A stretch of DNA of 51,869 nt from Paludibacter propionicigenes (lineage in GTDB: Bacteria > Bacteroidota > Bacteroidia > Bacteroidales > JAIFNL01). Both the position numbers and the translations under genes were made by a program. The notes beneath the pieces were generated by a model, which was not told where the DNA came from, did no database searches, and was given only the letters and a program-made list of their open reading frames with translations. Where the stretch lies: NCBI GenBank assembly GCA_020721325.1, contig DYNA01000007.1:1-51869 (forward strand). Reading direction: 5' to 3'. Positions 44,506 to 51,840 of this stretch are shown here, in pieces (position 1 is the first letter of the stretch; every line of letters starts with the position of its first letter).

Positions 44506-45372
44506 ATGATAAATAAAGATAATATAAAACAAGTGTTTCAGGAACAATTAGATGTTTTTGCAAAAACATTAAAAGAATATGTTTCTGATGAAGAAAATCA
44601 ATGGACGATTAAAGGTTTTATTGATTTATTTCAAAACATTTATTCAATATCGGCAGATACAAAAATAGTTTCAAAAGTATTGGAAATACATTTGTTTCCT
44701 CGATTTTTAGAATTTGCTCAAAACAATGGTTACGAGTTGATACTTGCAGAACATCAAAATTGGTATCCTGACATTTCATTTGTTTCTAAAACGGACAAAA
44801 ACATAAAATTTGCAGTTGATTTAAAGACAACATACATTTTGAATGATTATCCAGACCATTGCAATGGTTTTACACTTGGTTCTCATGGTGCCTATTTTAT
44901 CGAGCGTGATAAATCTAAAAATATTCAATTTCCATACAATGAATATTTAGGACACTATTGTTTAGGAATTATTTACAATAGAACAGAATTAGACAAACTT
45001 GAAGAAACAAAAATTTATAAACTTGATGATATTAAGAGTATTCCATCTGTAATTAATAATTTCACCTTTTTTGCCATCGAAAAATGGAAAATCGCAAGTG
45101 ATAAGAGTGGTAGCGGAAATACTGAAAATATAGGAAGTGTTCAAAAAATAAGCGATATTATTGCAGGAAATGGAGTATTTAAAAATCTCGGTGAAGAATG
45201 GTTTGACGATTATTGGATGAATTACGGCAAAATTTATACAAAAGATGCTGCCGGTAAGACAAGAAAAATTACTAATCTTCCTGATTTTCTGAAATACAGG
45301 GGTAAAGATATCAATCTTGCCTATCCGAGAGCAAGAAAACTAAAAGATAAGGGGGACGGATATGAAGACTAA
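44506..45372 (+). CDS. Type II restriction endonuclease, EcoRV family
   Basis: The 288-aa protein resembles EcoRV (245 aa) along its length. Catalytic residues are in place: E60 (equivalent to EcoRV E45), D89 in NWYPDISF (D74), D105 and K107 in FAVDLKTTY (D90/K92). FTLGSHGAYFIERDKSKNI and PYNEYLGHYCLGIIY match EcoRV segments. The recognition loop SGSGNTENIGSV keeps the Gly-Ser-Gly-Asn-Thr contacts of EcoRV, changing only the next Thr to Glu, so cutting at GATATC is predicted. The methyltransferase gene overlaps its end by 11 bases. Confidence 0.93.
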   Translation: MINKDNIKQVFQEQLDVFAKTLKEYVSDEENQWTIKGFIDLFQNIYSISADTKIVSKVLEIHLFPRFLEFAQNNGYELILAEHQNWYPDISFVSKTDKNIKFAVDLKTTYILNDYPDHCNGFTLGSHGAYFIERDKSKNIQFPYNEYLGHYCLGIIYNRTELDKLEETKIYKLDDIKSIPSVINNFTFFAIEKWKIASDKSGSGNTENIGSVQKISDIIAGNGVFKNLGEEWFDDYWMNYGKIYTKDAAGKTRKITNLPDFLKYRGKDINLAYPRARKLKDKGDGYED

Positions 45373-46300
45373 GATACACGTTCCACCAATAAAAATACAG
45401 GGCATAAAAACAAAACTTATTCCATGGATTGCAGAAAATGTTGAATTACATGAAGATACACGTTGGATAGAACCGTTTCTTGGTTCAGGTGTTGTCGGTT
45501 TTAATATTGCAAAAAAAAATGCACTCTTCGCCGATAGCAACCCACATACTATCAGTTTCTATCAGAAAATAAAATCAGGAGAAATAAATTCATCACTTGT
45601 AAAACAATTTTTATATAGGGAAGGCGAAATTTTATCGAAAAAAGGACAAGAGCATTATAATTTTGTAAGAGAACGATTTAACAATGAACAAAATCCTATT
45701 GATTTTCTATTTCTTAATCGTTCGTGCTTCAACGGAATGATACGGTTTAACCGAAATCTAAAATTTAATGTCCCTTATGGTCATAAACCAGAACGATTTG
45801 CACAGGCGTATATAACTAAAATAGTTAATCAGATTAAGTATCTTGAACATGCCTTTTCCCTGAATAATTGGGAGTTCAAATGTCAGTCATTTGAAGATAC
45901 TCTAAATGAAGTAAAAGAAGATGATTTCATCTACTGTGACCCACCATACATTGGTCGTCATGTTGATTATTACGATAGCTGGGATGAAACAAACGAACTG
46001 AAACTACATGAATTACTCATAAATTCAAGAGCAAAATTTATGCTTTCAACTTGGGATAATAACGAATATCGTGAAAATGAATATTTAAAAAGTGTTTGGA
46101 ATGATTGTTTTAAATTAAATAAAGAACATTTTTATCATATTGGAGCAAAAGAAACTAATAGAAAACCAATGATTGAAGCTCTGATAACAAATTACAAAAA
46201 ATCGACAAAACCCGAAGTTGAAGAAATGCCTGAAAAAAATTATGTTCAAATGGATTTATTTTCAATGATAGAAAAAATAAGCACACAACATGGCACTTAA
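45362..46300 (+). CDS. DNA adenine-N6 methyltransferase, M.EcoRV/Dam-like
   Basis: The 312-aa alpha-class (Dam family) methyltransferase has motif X (IQGIKTKLIPWI), motif I FLGSGVVGFN (about 40-50), the RSCFNGMIRFN segment and motif IV D193-PPY in FIYCDPPYIGRH. It should protect the endonuclease's site, predicted GATATC. The start overlaps the endonuclease stop by 11 bases and has an AGGGGG-like ribosome site 8 bases upstream. Endonuclease before methyltransferase in one operon is risky on entering a new host; no controller (C) protein gene is visible. The stop codon is inside attC2. Confidence 0.94.
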   Translation: MKTKIHVPPIKIQGIKTKLIPWIAENVELHEDTRWIEPFLGSGVVGFNIAKKNALFADSNPHTISFYQKIKSGEINSSLVKQFLYREGEILSKKGQEHYNFVRERFNNEQNPIDFLFLNRSCFNGMIRFNRNLKFNVPYGHKPERFAQAYITKIVNQIKYLEHAFSLNNWEFKCQSFEDTLNEVKEDDFIYCDPPYIGRHVDYYDSWDETNELKLHELLINSRAKFMLSTWDNNEYRENEYLKSVWNDCFKLNKEHFYHIGAKETNRKPMIEALITNYKKSTKPEVEEMPEKNYVQMDLFSMIEKISTQHGT

Positions 46301-46390
46301 CGTCAGTCGGTTTTGGGGTGTTTTGCCTCGCTACGCTTCGGCTTCGCAAGCCACCCAAAACCGCCGTCGTCAAGCACTTCACGTTGCTCC
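46281..46390 (+). other. attC-like recombination site 2
   Basis: R'' GCACACAAC (46281-46289); the arms CTTAACGTCAGTCGGTTTTGGGG and CACCCAAAACCGCCGTCGTCAAG pair with mismatches and one extra base; the loop holds CGCTACGCTTCGGCTTCG; the site closes with CAAGCACTTCACG/TTGCTCC (46371-46389), of which CAAGCACTTCACGTTG is identical to attC1. Downstream no complementary R'' (GGAGCAAC) was found, so the array appears to end here. Confidence 0.7.
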
Positions 46391-46401
46391 CCAAAAAAAA
46401 T

Positions 46402-46428
46402 AAAAAAAGTGCCGTAAGGCACTTTTTT
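46402..46428 (+). terminator. Rho-independent terminator after cassette 2
   Basis: GTGCC-GTAA-GGCAC stem flanked by A7 and T6, just outside attC2. Same stem type as 7336 and 48136. Confidence 0.8.
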
Positions 46429-46532
46429 AATGATTAATGTTTAACGATTAATGATTTTTTGTATTTCGTCGTTAAACTCTTTTAGAGGTTTTAAGAAAGT
46501 TTCGCAGCCTTTCTCAAAAACTTACAGACCAT

Positions 46533-46563
46533 TTTGTATAGTTGTGGGAAAATAGTATTTTTG
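46533..46563 (+). promoter_or_regulatory. Full Bacteroidota promoter (TTTG-N19-TATTTTTG)
   Basis: TTTG at 46533-46536 and TATTTTTG at 46556-46563 are separated by exactly 19 bases, the textbook spacing. It drives the two-gene operon at 46693-48067 and leaves a leader of about 120 bases. Confidence 0.75.
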
Positions 46564-46569
46564 TAAAAA

Positions 46570-46680
46570 AAAGTAAGTCAAACAGATGGGTAATTTAACG
46601 CTGAGGAAACTTGCTGGGTATGGTTCTTAGGGGACTAAACTATCTGGTGTGGTAACTGAGAACAAACGAAATAAATAATA
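46570..46680 (+). promoter_or_regulatory. Long, less AT-rich mRNA leader with pairing potential
   Basis: It contains GTTCTTAG (46623-46630), which can pair with CTGAGAAC (46656-46663, one G-U pair), plus GGGTATGG and CTGGTGTGG segments. It stands out in composition. No known riboswitch class was recognised. Confidence 0.35.
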
Positions 46681-46692
46681 AAAATTGAAAAA

Positions 46693-47379
46693 ATGATAGT
46701 TAAACATTATGCGATAAATACAAAAAATCAGGAACTTGTGGAAGGTAAAGAATACTTATATTCTGAATACAATTATCCTTTTAGTTCTACTTTGGCTTAT
46801 TGTGCGATAATTACAATTAAGAATATTATAAACGATGAAACGGGTGTTGGATTTGATGCTATTCCTGTTAGACTGTTTAAAAGTAGTTCAAATGAATTGA
46901 GAGAATTTAAAGCTTTTCAAAATCATTCAGTTTCAGATATGTGGAATATTTCAGATTTGAATACTGATATTGATGTAGATGATTTAGATTTATATTATTT
47001 TGCACCTACCCAAAGTGTTAATATTGAACAAAAGCACTTATTCAAATATTTGCAACCAAATGCAATTGAAAGTGTAGAATATACATACAATTTACGACCA
47101 ATTTTTGAAAAATATAAAGATTTGTTAGATAAATTTGAAATAAAGGAAATCAGTCTTAAAGAATTAACAACAAATGCAGTATTGCAGATTATATTGTTAT
47201 TAAATGAAGCGATACAGTCTAAAGATGATAAATTGATAAAAAAATACACCATTTGGCTAAGATTTGCATTTGTGAAATCAATCGTAACAAAAAATGAATG
47301 GTTCGGTAGATGGTTGGAAAAATATTCTCATGATTACATTAAACCAATATATGAATTAATAAACGTTTTAAAAAAATAG
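46693..47379 (+). CDS. Hypothetical protein, partner of the ACP-crystallin fusion
   Basis: The 228-aa soluble protein has no signal peptide or membrane helix. The N-terminal half is mixed, with an acidic patch (DLNTDIDVDDLDLYYF, about 94-110); the C-terminal half (about 130-228) is helical with Lys/Glu and aromatic residues (IKKYTIWLRFAFVKSIV). I recognise no family. Its stop is 4 bases before the next gene, so both are one operon. Confidence 0.6.
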   Translation: MIVKHYAINTKNQELVEGKEYLYSEYNYPFSSTLAYCAIITIKNIINDETGVGFDAIPVRLFKSSSNELREFKAFQNHSVSDMWNISDLNTDIDVDDLDLYYFAPTQSVNIEQKHLFKYLQPNAIESVEYTYNLRPIFEKYKDLLDKFEIKEISLKELTTNAVLQIILLLNEAIQSKDDKLIKKYTIWLRFAFVKSIVTKNEWFGRWLEKYSHDYIKPIYELINVLKK

Positions 47380-47383
47380 CCAA

Positions 47384-48067
47384 ATGATTGAAAAAATAAT
47401 ATTACCGGCAGTAGTTATTACGGGAATAACCCCAACTGGACAAAGCGATATTCATAAAACGAATATTCAAAATGAAGCAAATTTCTATCAAGAAGTAAAT
47501 TGTTTTACAAAGCAAGAAATTCAAGATATTGTTATATCAATTTGTGTAGATAAACTTGGAATTAATCCTAAACGTATAAATTCCAATAGTGATTTTAGCA
47601 AAGATTTGGGAGCAGACTCGCTTGATGTAGTGGAACTTATTATGGAATTTGAAAAGAAATTCAATATTGCTATTCCTGATGAGAAGGCTGAAAATATGTC
47701 TAAAATTGCAGATGCCGTAAATTATATTTATGAACAATATATAAATGCGGTGTCTTTATTTAGTGAGACTGATTTTTCGGGGAATAAAAAGTGTATAATC
47801 AATAAAACAACCGAATATGAGTATAATTCAAAAAACTATACTCTTGTCGATGGTGGTTTAAGTTCGATTGTTGTTCCATCTGGTTATACAGTAATTCTAT
47901 ACACCGACAAAAATTACGAAGGCGAAACAGTGAGAATAATTGCAACAGATAAAAGAGTTGAAATAAAAAACCTTTCAGAATTAAAAGAACATAAAAGTAT
48001 TGAAATTAGCGACCCCAAAATTAAATGGAACGATAATGTAAAATCAGTAACGATTGAAAAAAATTGA
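47384..48067 (+). CDS. Acyl carrier protein domain fused to a beta/gamma-crystallin-like domain
   Basis: The 227-aa protein has an unusual order. Residues 1-40 are a variable lead. Residues about 42-125 are an ACP domain with the phosphopantetheine site S79 in DLGADSLDVVELIMEFEKKF and the usual helix III (AIPDEKAENMSKIADAV). Residues about 128-227 have paired Greek-key signatures (VSLFSETDFSGNKKCII and VILYTDKNYEGETVRI), each followed by a (D/N)-x-x-x-x-S turn (DGGLSS; NDNVKS), close to the calcium-binding motif of microbial beta/gamma-crystallins. ACPs act in the cytoplasm, crystallin domains are often secreted; the mix is odd. It is not the housekeeping acpP (about 80 aa, with fab genes). 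Confidence 0.8.
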   Translation: MIEKIILPAVVITGITPTGQSDIHKTNIQNEANFYQEVNCFTKQEIQDIVISICVDKLGINPKRINSNSDFSKDLGADSLDVVELIMEFEKKFNIAIPDEKAENMSKIADAVNYIYEQYINAVSLFSETDFSGNKKCIINKTTEYEYNSKNYTLVDGGLSSIVVPSGYTVILYTDKNYEGETVRIIATDKRVEIKNLSELKEHKSIEISDPKIKWNDNVKSVTIEKN

Positions 48068-48135
48068 ACCGCTAATATCGCATAGAGCGGGCAATGGCTG
48101 GTAGGTAGCTTGCTTTGTTGCCAAAAAAACAAAAC

Positions 48136-48163
48136 AAAAAAAGTGCCTTGCGGCACTTTTTTT
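48136..48163 (+). terminator. Terminator of the ACP-crystallin operon
   Basis: GTGCC-TTGC-GGCAC stem between A-rich flank and T7, about 70 bases beyond the stop codon. Confidence 0.8.
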
Positions 48164-48327
48164 ATAGTATTTGTTTTAATTTGTTTGAAAACCAAAATGC
48201 TTTTTATTTCGCGGCGTTGCCGCTTTTGTGTTTTGTGTCGTTTTTTGTCCCAGCCCTTGCAGGCTGGGCTAATGTAGTGCGCACCTTTGGTGCTTTTTAA
48301 CGGTGAATGTTTTAACGATGAATGCAA

Positions 48328-48376
48328 AAAACACGTTTCCATGTTCCTAATCGGAACGTTGGAAAGCGTTTTTTTT
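48328..48376. terminator. Bidirectional terminator-like hairpin
   Basis: 48328-48347 (AAAACACGTTTCCATGTTCC) pairs with 48353-48372 with three mismatches around TAATC, flanked by A and T runs. Confidence 0.6.
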
Positions 48377-48401
48377 AACAATTAACGATGAATGGTATAT
48401 T

Positions 48402-48429
48402 GTAGAGACAACGCATGCGTTGTCTCTAC
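48402..48429. repeat. Perfect 28-bp palindrome
   Basis: GTAGAGACAACGCA is followed directly by its exact complement. It resembles, from memory, GTAGAGACG...CGTCTCTAC palindromes abundant between genes in cyanobacteria and some Bacteroidota. Confidence 0.85.
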
Positions 48430-48454
48430 GGTGTGCGCATTTTTTTCAGCATAG

Positions 48455-48485
48455 CTGGCGAGGTCCCTCGAAGCGACCCCGCCAG
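48455..48485. repeat. REP-like hairpin
   Basis: CTGGCGAGGTC pairs with GACCCCGCCAG (one mismatch) around CCTCGAAGC. It shares AAGCGAC-C-GCCAG with the hairpin at 14155-14181. Confidence 0.65.
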
Positions 48486-48706
48486 TTGAGCTGATAGACT
48501 CACTTCGTAAAGTAGAATTAATAATAAACTTGTCGCAAATTAATTTTCAATAGTTTACAATAAGTCTAATAGAAAGAGCAAAAGGAGCGGCTTAAAGACC
48601 TCGTTGCTAAACGCAAAGCCCGCCTAATTCCTAAAAACCGAAAACCAATTTCACATTAGTATATCAATTTACTGTATCAAAATTTTTAAATTAAACATAA
48701 AAAACA

Positions 48707-48714
48707 TATTTTTG
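48707..48714 (+). promoter_or_regulatory. Promoter -7 box of the uvrD-like gene
   Basis: TATTTTTG fits TAnnTTTG. It overlaps an in-frame TTG at 48712, so the true start must be downstream, at ATG 48748. Confidence 0.6.
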
Positions 48715-48747
48715 CAGCGCGAAAAAAAAGAATTAGAACCCAAACGA

Positions 48748-51087
48748 ATGAAAAATATATTAGAAAAATTAAATACAGCTCAGCGCGAAGCAGTTGTAAA
48801 TTACAAAGGTCCTTCATTAGTAATAGCCGGAGCGGGTTCGGGTAAAACACGCGTATTGACTTTTAGAATAGCCTATTTGCTTAGCCAAGGAGTTCGCCCT
48901 TCAAATATTTTGGCTCTCACATTTACCAACAAGGCTGCACGCGAAATGAAAGAACGTATTTCGTCTATAGTAGGCGTAGATACTGCAAAATACTTGGCTA
49001 TGGGAACTTTCCATTCCATTTTTTCGCGCATTTTGCGCACCGAAGCCGATGCCATCAAATACCCTAAAAATTTTACAATCTACGACACGCAAGACGCTCA
49101 GAACTTAATCAAATCCATTATTAAAGAATTGCATTTGAGCGACGAATTGTACAAAGTTTCGGCGGTTTATTCGCGCATATCGAAAGCAAAAAACAATTTG
49201 CTCACTTCGCAGGCTTATTCCATTAATAGTCAGCTATTAATGAACGATGCCAAATCAAAGATGCCCGAATTTCATAAAATTTATGAACTCTATTCGCGGC
49301 GTTGTTTCATGGCGGGTGCAATGGATTTTGACGATTTACTTTTGCTTACCAACGTTCTGTTTCGCGATAATCCCGAAATTTTAGAGCGTTATCAAAAACA
49401 ATATCAATACATTTTGGTAGATGAATATCAAGATACCAATTTTTCACAATATTTAATTATTAAAAAACTTTCCGAAACACATAAAAATTTATGTGTAGTT
49501 GGAGATGATGCACAAAGCATTTATTCTTTTAGAGGTGCGAAAATTGAAAACATTCTCAATTTTCAACGCGATTATGCGCAAGCTAAAACCTTTAAATTAG
49601 AACAAAACTACCGTTCAACTCAAACAATAGTAAATGCTGCCAACAGTTTGATTAAAAAAAATACCCATCAAATTCCCAAAAATACATTTTCCGAAAATCA
49701 GGAAGGTTCAAAAATCGAGGTCATTAGAACCATTACCGACAAAGAAGAAGGATTGCGAATAGCCGGACGAATCATGGAATTTCGTATGAACGAACATTAC
49801 CAATTTTCCAATTTTGCCATTTTGTACCGTACCAATGCTCAATCGCGAATTTTTGAAGAAGCTTTGCGCAAAGCAAATATTCCTTACAAAATTTACGGAG
49901 GACTTTCTTTTTATCAACGCAAAGAAATAAAAGACGTTTTGTCGTATTGCCGATTAATCGTCAATCAGCGCGACAACGAAGCTTTTAAGCGAATAATCAA
50001 TTACCCCAAACGCGGAATTGGCAACACTTCGCTCGATAAACTCGAAGAAGTAGCTCATTCCAACGGCATTAGCCTTTGGGACAGCATCTTTTTTATAAAA
50101 GAAAACGACAAAACCATTCCCAAAGCTGCCATGAGTAAATTTTATGCTTTCGCAGAATTGATTACTCGAATGAAAGCCTTTGCCAGTCAAAACGATGCTT
50201 TTTCAACCATGCGTTTCATTAGCAAAGAAAGCACCATTTTGCAAGAGTTGCACTCCGAAAAAACACCCGAAGGCATTAGCCGATACGAAAACCTGCAAGA
50301 ACTCATTAACAGCATCAAAGCTTTTACCGAAGAAAAAGTTAAAAATGGCGAAACCGCTTTACTTGAAGATTTTCTGAGCGATGTGGCTCTGATAACCGAC
50401 CAAGATACTGAAAAACAGCAAGATTTAGACAGAGTGGTGTTAATGACCATTCACTCGGCAAAGGGATTGGAATTTAAAACCGTTTTTATAGTTGGAGTTG
50501 AAGAAGATTTATTTCCTTCCTTCATGTCAGCCTCTTCGGTGCAGGATTTGGAAGAAGAACGGCGTTTGTTTTATGTAGCCTTAACACGTGCCGAAAAACA
50601 TTTGTGCATTTCGTTTACCGAAAATCGCTATCGCTGGGGGCAGCCGGTATTGTGTAAGCCCAGCCGTTTTTTGAGCGAAATTAATGCGGAATATATTGAA
50701 CTGACCGAACCGGATTATTATCCCGATTCTTTTTCCGAAACCTATAACGATTATTCGTTTTCCAAACCCAAAATTCAAGAAAAAACATTTTCTTTTCAGA
50801 AAAAAGAAACTCAAAATCCGGTTTCGTTTCCTCAAAAGACCATTTCGAGTCCGAAAAATCAGTTTTTTTCTAAAAACAATGAAGCAAAACCCTCCAATGA
50901 CGATGAATTTGTTTCAAATACGGGGCTTTCGGTAGGAAATGTGGTGGAACACGTTCGTTTTGGCAAAGGAATTGTTACGCAAATAGAAGGAAAAGAGCCA
51001 AATGTTAAAGCAAGCATCGATTTTGCAGCTTTTGGCGTAAAACATTTGTTACTCAAATTTGCGAAATTAAAAATATTAAAAAATTGA
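48748..51087 (+). CDS. ATP-dependent DNA helicase, UvrD/PcrA family
   Basis: The 779-aa superfamily 1A 3'-5' helicase acts in repair and in clearing proteins from DNA. Motifs in order: Q-motif LNTAQREAV, Walker A AGAGSGKT (27-34), LTFTNKAAREM (Ia), VDEYQDTN (II), GDDAQSIYSFRGA (III), YRSTQTIVNA (IV), MTIHSAKGLEFK (V) and YVALTRAEKHL (VI). A low-complexity Lys/Ser/Pro linker is followed by a C-terminal VVEHVRFGKGIV Tudor-like segment that contacts RNA polymerase in PcrA/UvrD. The family-level call is certain; pcrA versus uvrD is a naming choice. Confidence 0.96.
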   Translation: MKNILEKLNTAQREAVVNYKGPSLVIAGAGSGKTRVLTFRIAYLLSQGVRPSNILALTFTNKAAREMKERISSIVGVDTAKYLAMGTFHSIFSRILRTEADAIKYPKNFTIYDTQDAQNLIKSIIKELHLSDELYKVSAVYSRISKAKNNLLTSQAYSINSQLLMNDAKSKMPEFHKIYELYSRRCFMAGAMDFDDLLLLTNVLFRDNPEILERYQKQYQYILVDEYQDTNFSQYLIIKKLSETHKNLCVVGDDAQSIYSFRGAKIENILNFQRDYAQAKTFKLEQNYRSTQTIVNAANSLIKKNTHQIPKNTFSENQEGSKIEVIRTITDKEEGLRIAGRIMEFRMNEHYQFSNFAILYRTNAQSRIFEEALRKANIPYKIYGGLSFYQRKEIKDVLSYCRLIVNQRDNEAFKRIINYPKRGIGNTSLDKLEEVAHSNGISLWDSIFFIKENDKTIPKAAMSKFYAFAELITRMKAFASQNDAFSTMRFISKESTILQELHSEKTPEGISRYENLQELINSIKAFTEEKVKNGETALLEDFLSDVALITDQDTEKQQDLDRVVLMTIHSAKGLEFKTVFIVGVEEDLFPSFMSASSVQDLEEERRLFYVALTRAEKHLCISFTENRYRWGQPVLCKPSRFLSEINAEYIELTEPDYYPDSFSETYNDYSFSKPKIQEKTFSFQKKETQNPVSFPQKTISSPKNQFFSKNNEAKPSNDDEFVSNTGLSVGNVVEHVRFGKGIVTQIEGKEPNVKASIDFAAFGVKHLLLKFAKLKILKN

Positions 51088-51146
51088 AATCGTAAAAATA
51101 AATCGTAGTTTATAATTCATAATTCATAAAATAATTTTATAAAAAG

Positions 51147-51455
51147 ATGGCACAAAATACAAAACAAATTACGGAAACCAACAAAAAAAATCCACCAATA
51201 AAACAGGAAGTAAATTCGGTAACTCAAAAAAACGAATTTGCTATAGGCAAGCAAAATTACACTTTGCTTTTGATAGGTTTTGGCATCATTATTTTAGGAT
51301 TTGTTTTAATGATGGGCGGTGGCACCGAAGACCCGAATGTTTTCAATGCCGATGAATTGTTTAGTTTTCGCCGCATTACTTTAGCTCCTATAGTTGTTCT
51401 TTTTGGTTTTGCTTTCGAAATTTGGGCAATTATGAAAAAACCAAAAGAAGAGTAA
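51147..51455 (+). CDS. DUF3098 small membrane protein
   Basis: The 102-aa protein has a polar N-terminus (1-35) and two membrane helices (about 40-60, TLLLIGFGIIILGFVLMMGG; and about 78-96, TLAPIVVLFGFAFEIWAIM) joined by TEDPNVFNADELFSFRR. This is the layout of Bacteroidota DUF3098 proteins, often found near cell-division ftsX and undecaprenyl-diphosphatase genes, but here behind the helicase. Function unknown. Confidence 0.88.
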   Translation: MAQNTKQITETNKKNPPIKQEVNSVTQKNEFAIGKQNYTLLLIGFGIIILGFVLMMGGGTEDPNVFNADELFSFRRITLAPIVVLFGFAFEIWAIMKKPKEE

Positions 51456-51544
51456 TCCATTTTTAGAATTTGAAATTTGCAAATTTTCTTTAATTAAATA
51501 AGAATCATCGTATCAATTGTTTTCAAAATGCTTTTGACTTATTT

Positions 51545-51584
51545 AGCAACAAGCTGTTTATTAACAAATTGATACGATGACTTG
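51545..51584 (-). repeat. Dispersed repeat family R1, copy 3 (inverted)
   Basis: On the minus strand it reads CATCGTATCAATTTGTTAAT then AAACAGCTTGTTGCT, matching 10900-10936. Its core also pairs with 51505-51521 to form a long-range hairpin. Confidence 0.7.
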
Positions 51585-51799
51585 TCGTTTTTTTTAGTTG
51601 GAATACATTTTTTTAAACTTGCGAGAGTTTTATCTTTTTTTTTACGCAAAATACTCATTTTCGCTGTGTTAGTATAGCTTTTTTAGCTTTTTTTCGCCTT
51701 TCGGCAAAAAAATAAAAATCCGCGAAAATCATAACAATCCTAAAAAATCCGTTCCAATCAAAATACCAGAAAACTTTTTATCAGTGCTTAAAAACAAAA

Positions 51800-51840
51800 A
51801 CCGCTCAGCCGTTTCAAAACAGCTAAGCGGTTCTTTATTT
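51800..51840 (+). terminator. Terminator-like hairpin in repeat R2
   Basis: ACCGCTCAGC (51800-51809) pairs with GCTAAGCGGT (51822-51831) with one mismatch, then TCTTTATTT. The same segment order occurs at 9630-9680. Confidence 0.55.

Larger units (their letters stand above)
44434..46383 (+). mobile_element. Integron-style gene cassette 2 carrying an EcoRV-type restriction-modification system
   Basis: The 1950-bp cassette starts TTGTGTGC (after G44433). The R'' box of its attC, GCACACAAC (46281-46289), exactly complements GTTGTGTGC (44433-44441). It holds its own promoter, the endonuclease and methyltransferase genes in the cassette's sense direction, and the methyltransferase stop codon lies inside attC2. 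All are standard cassette features. Confidence 0.75.
48068..48706. other. Gene-free region of stacked palindromes
   Basis: Besides the listed terminators and palindromes it has CCCAGCC-CTTGCA-GGCTGGG (about 48249-48268) and GCGGC-GTT-GCCGC (about 48212-48224). The segment near 48530-48580 (AACTTGTCGCAAATTAA, TTTTCAATAGTTTACAA) resembles 19763-19800 and is a probable further dispersed repeat. Confidence 0.6.

Noticed and set aside
43481-46692. Integron integrase or attI site
   Set aside because: No tyrosine-recombinase coding sequence is present in the window and no attI could be recognised; the site at 44061-44177 is ambiguous.
47384-48067. Housekeeping acpP
   Set aside because: It is nearly three times too long, has a crystallin-like C-terminus and no fab genes nearby.
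46391-48067. Third integron cassette carrying the ACP-crystallin operon
   Set aside because: The bases after attC2 (TTGCTCC) have no complementary R'' box (GGAGCAAC) downstream, so there is no cassette end.
48712-48747. TTG start for the helicase
   Set aside because: The TTG is part of the TATTTTTG promoter box; the ATG at 48748 begins the conserved N-terminus.
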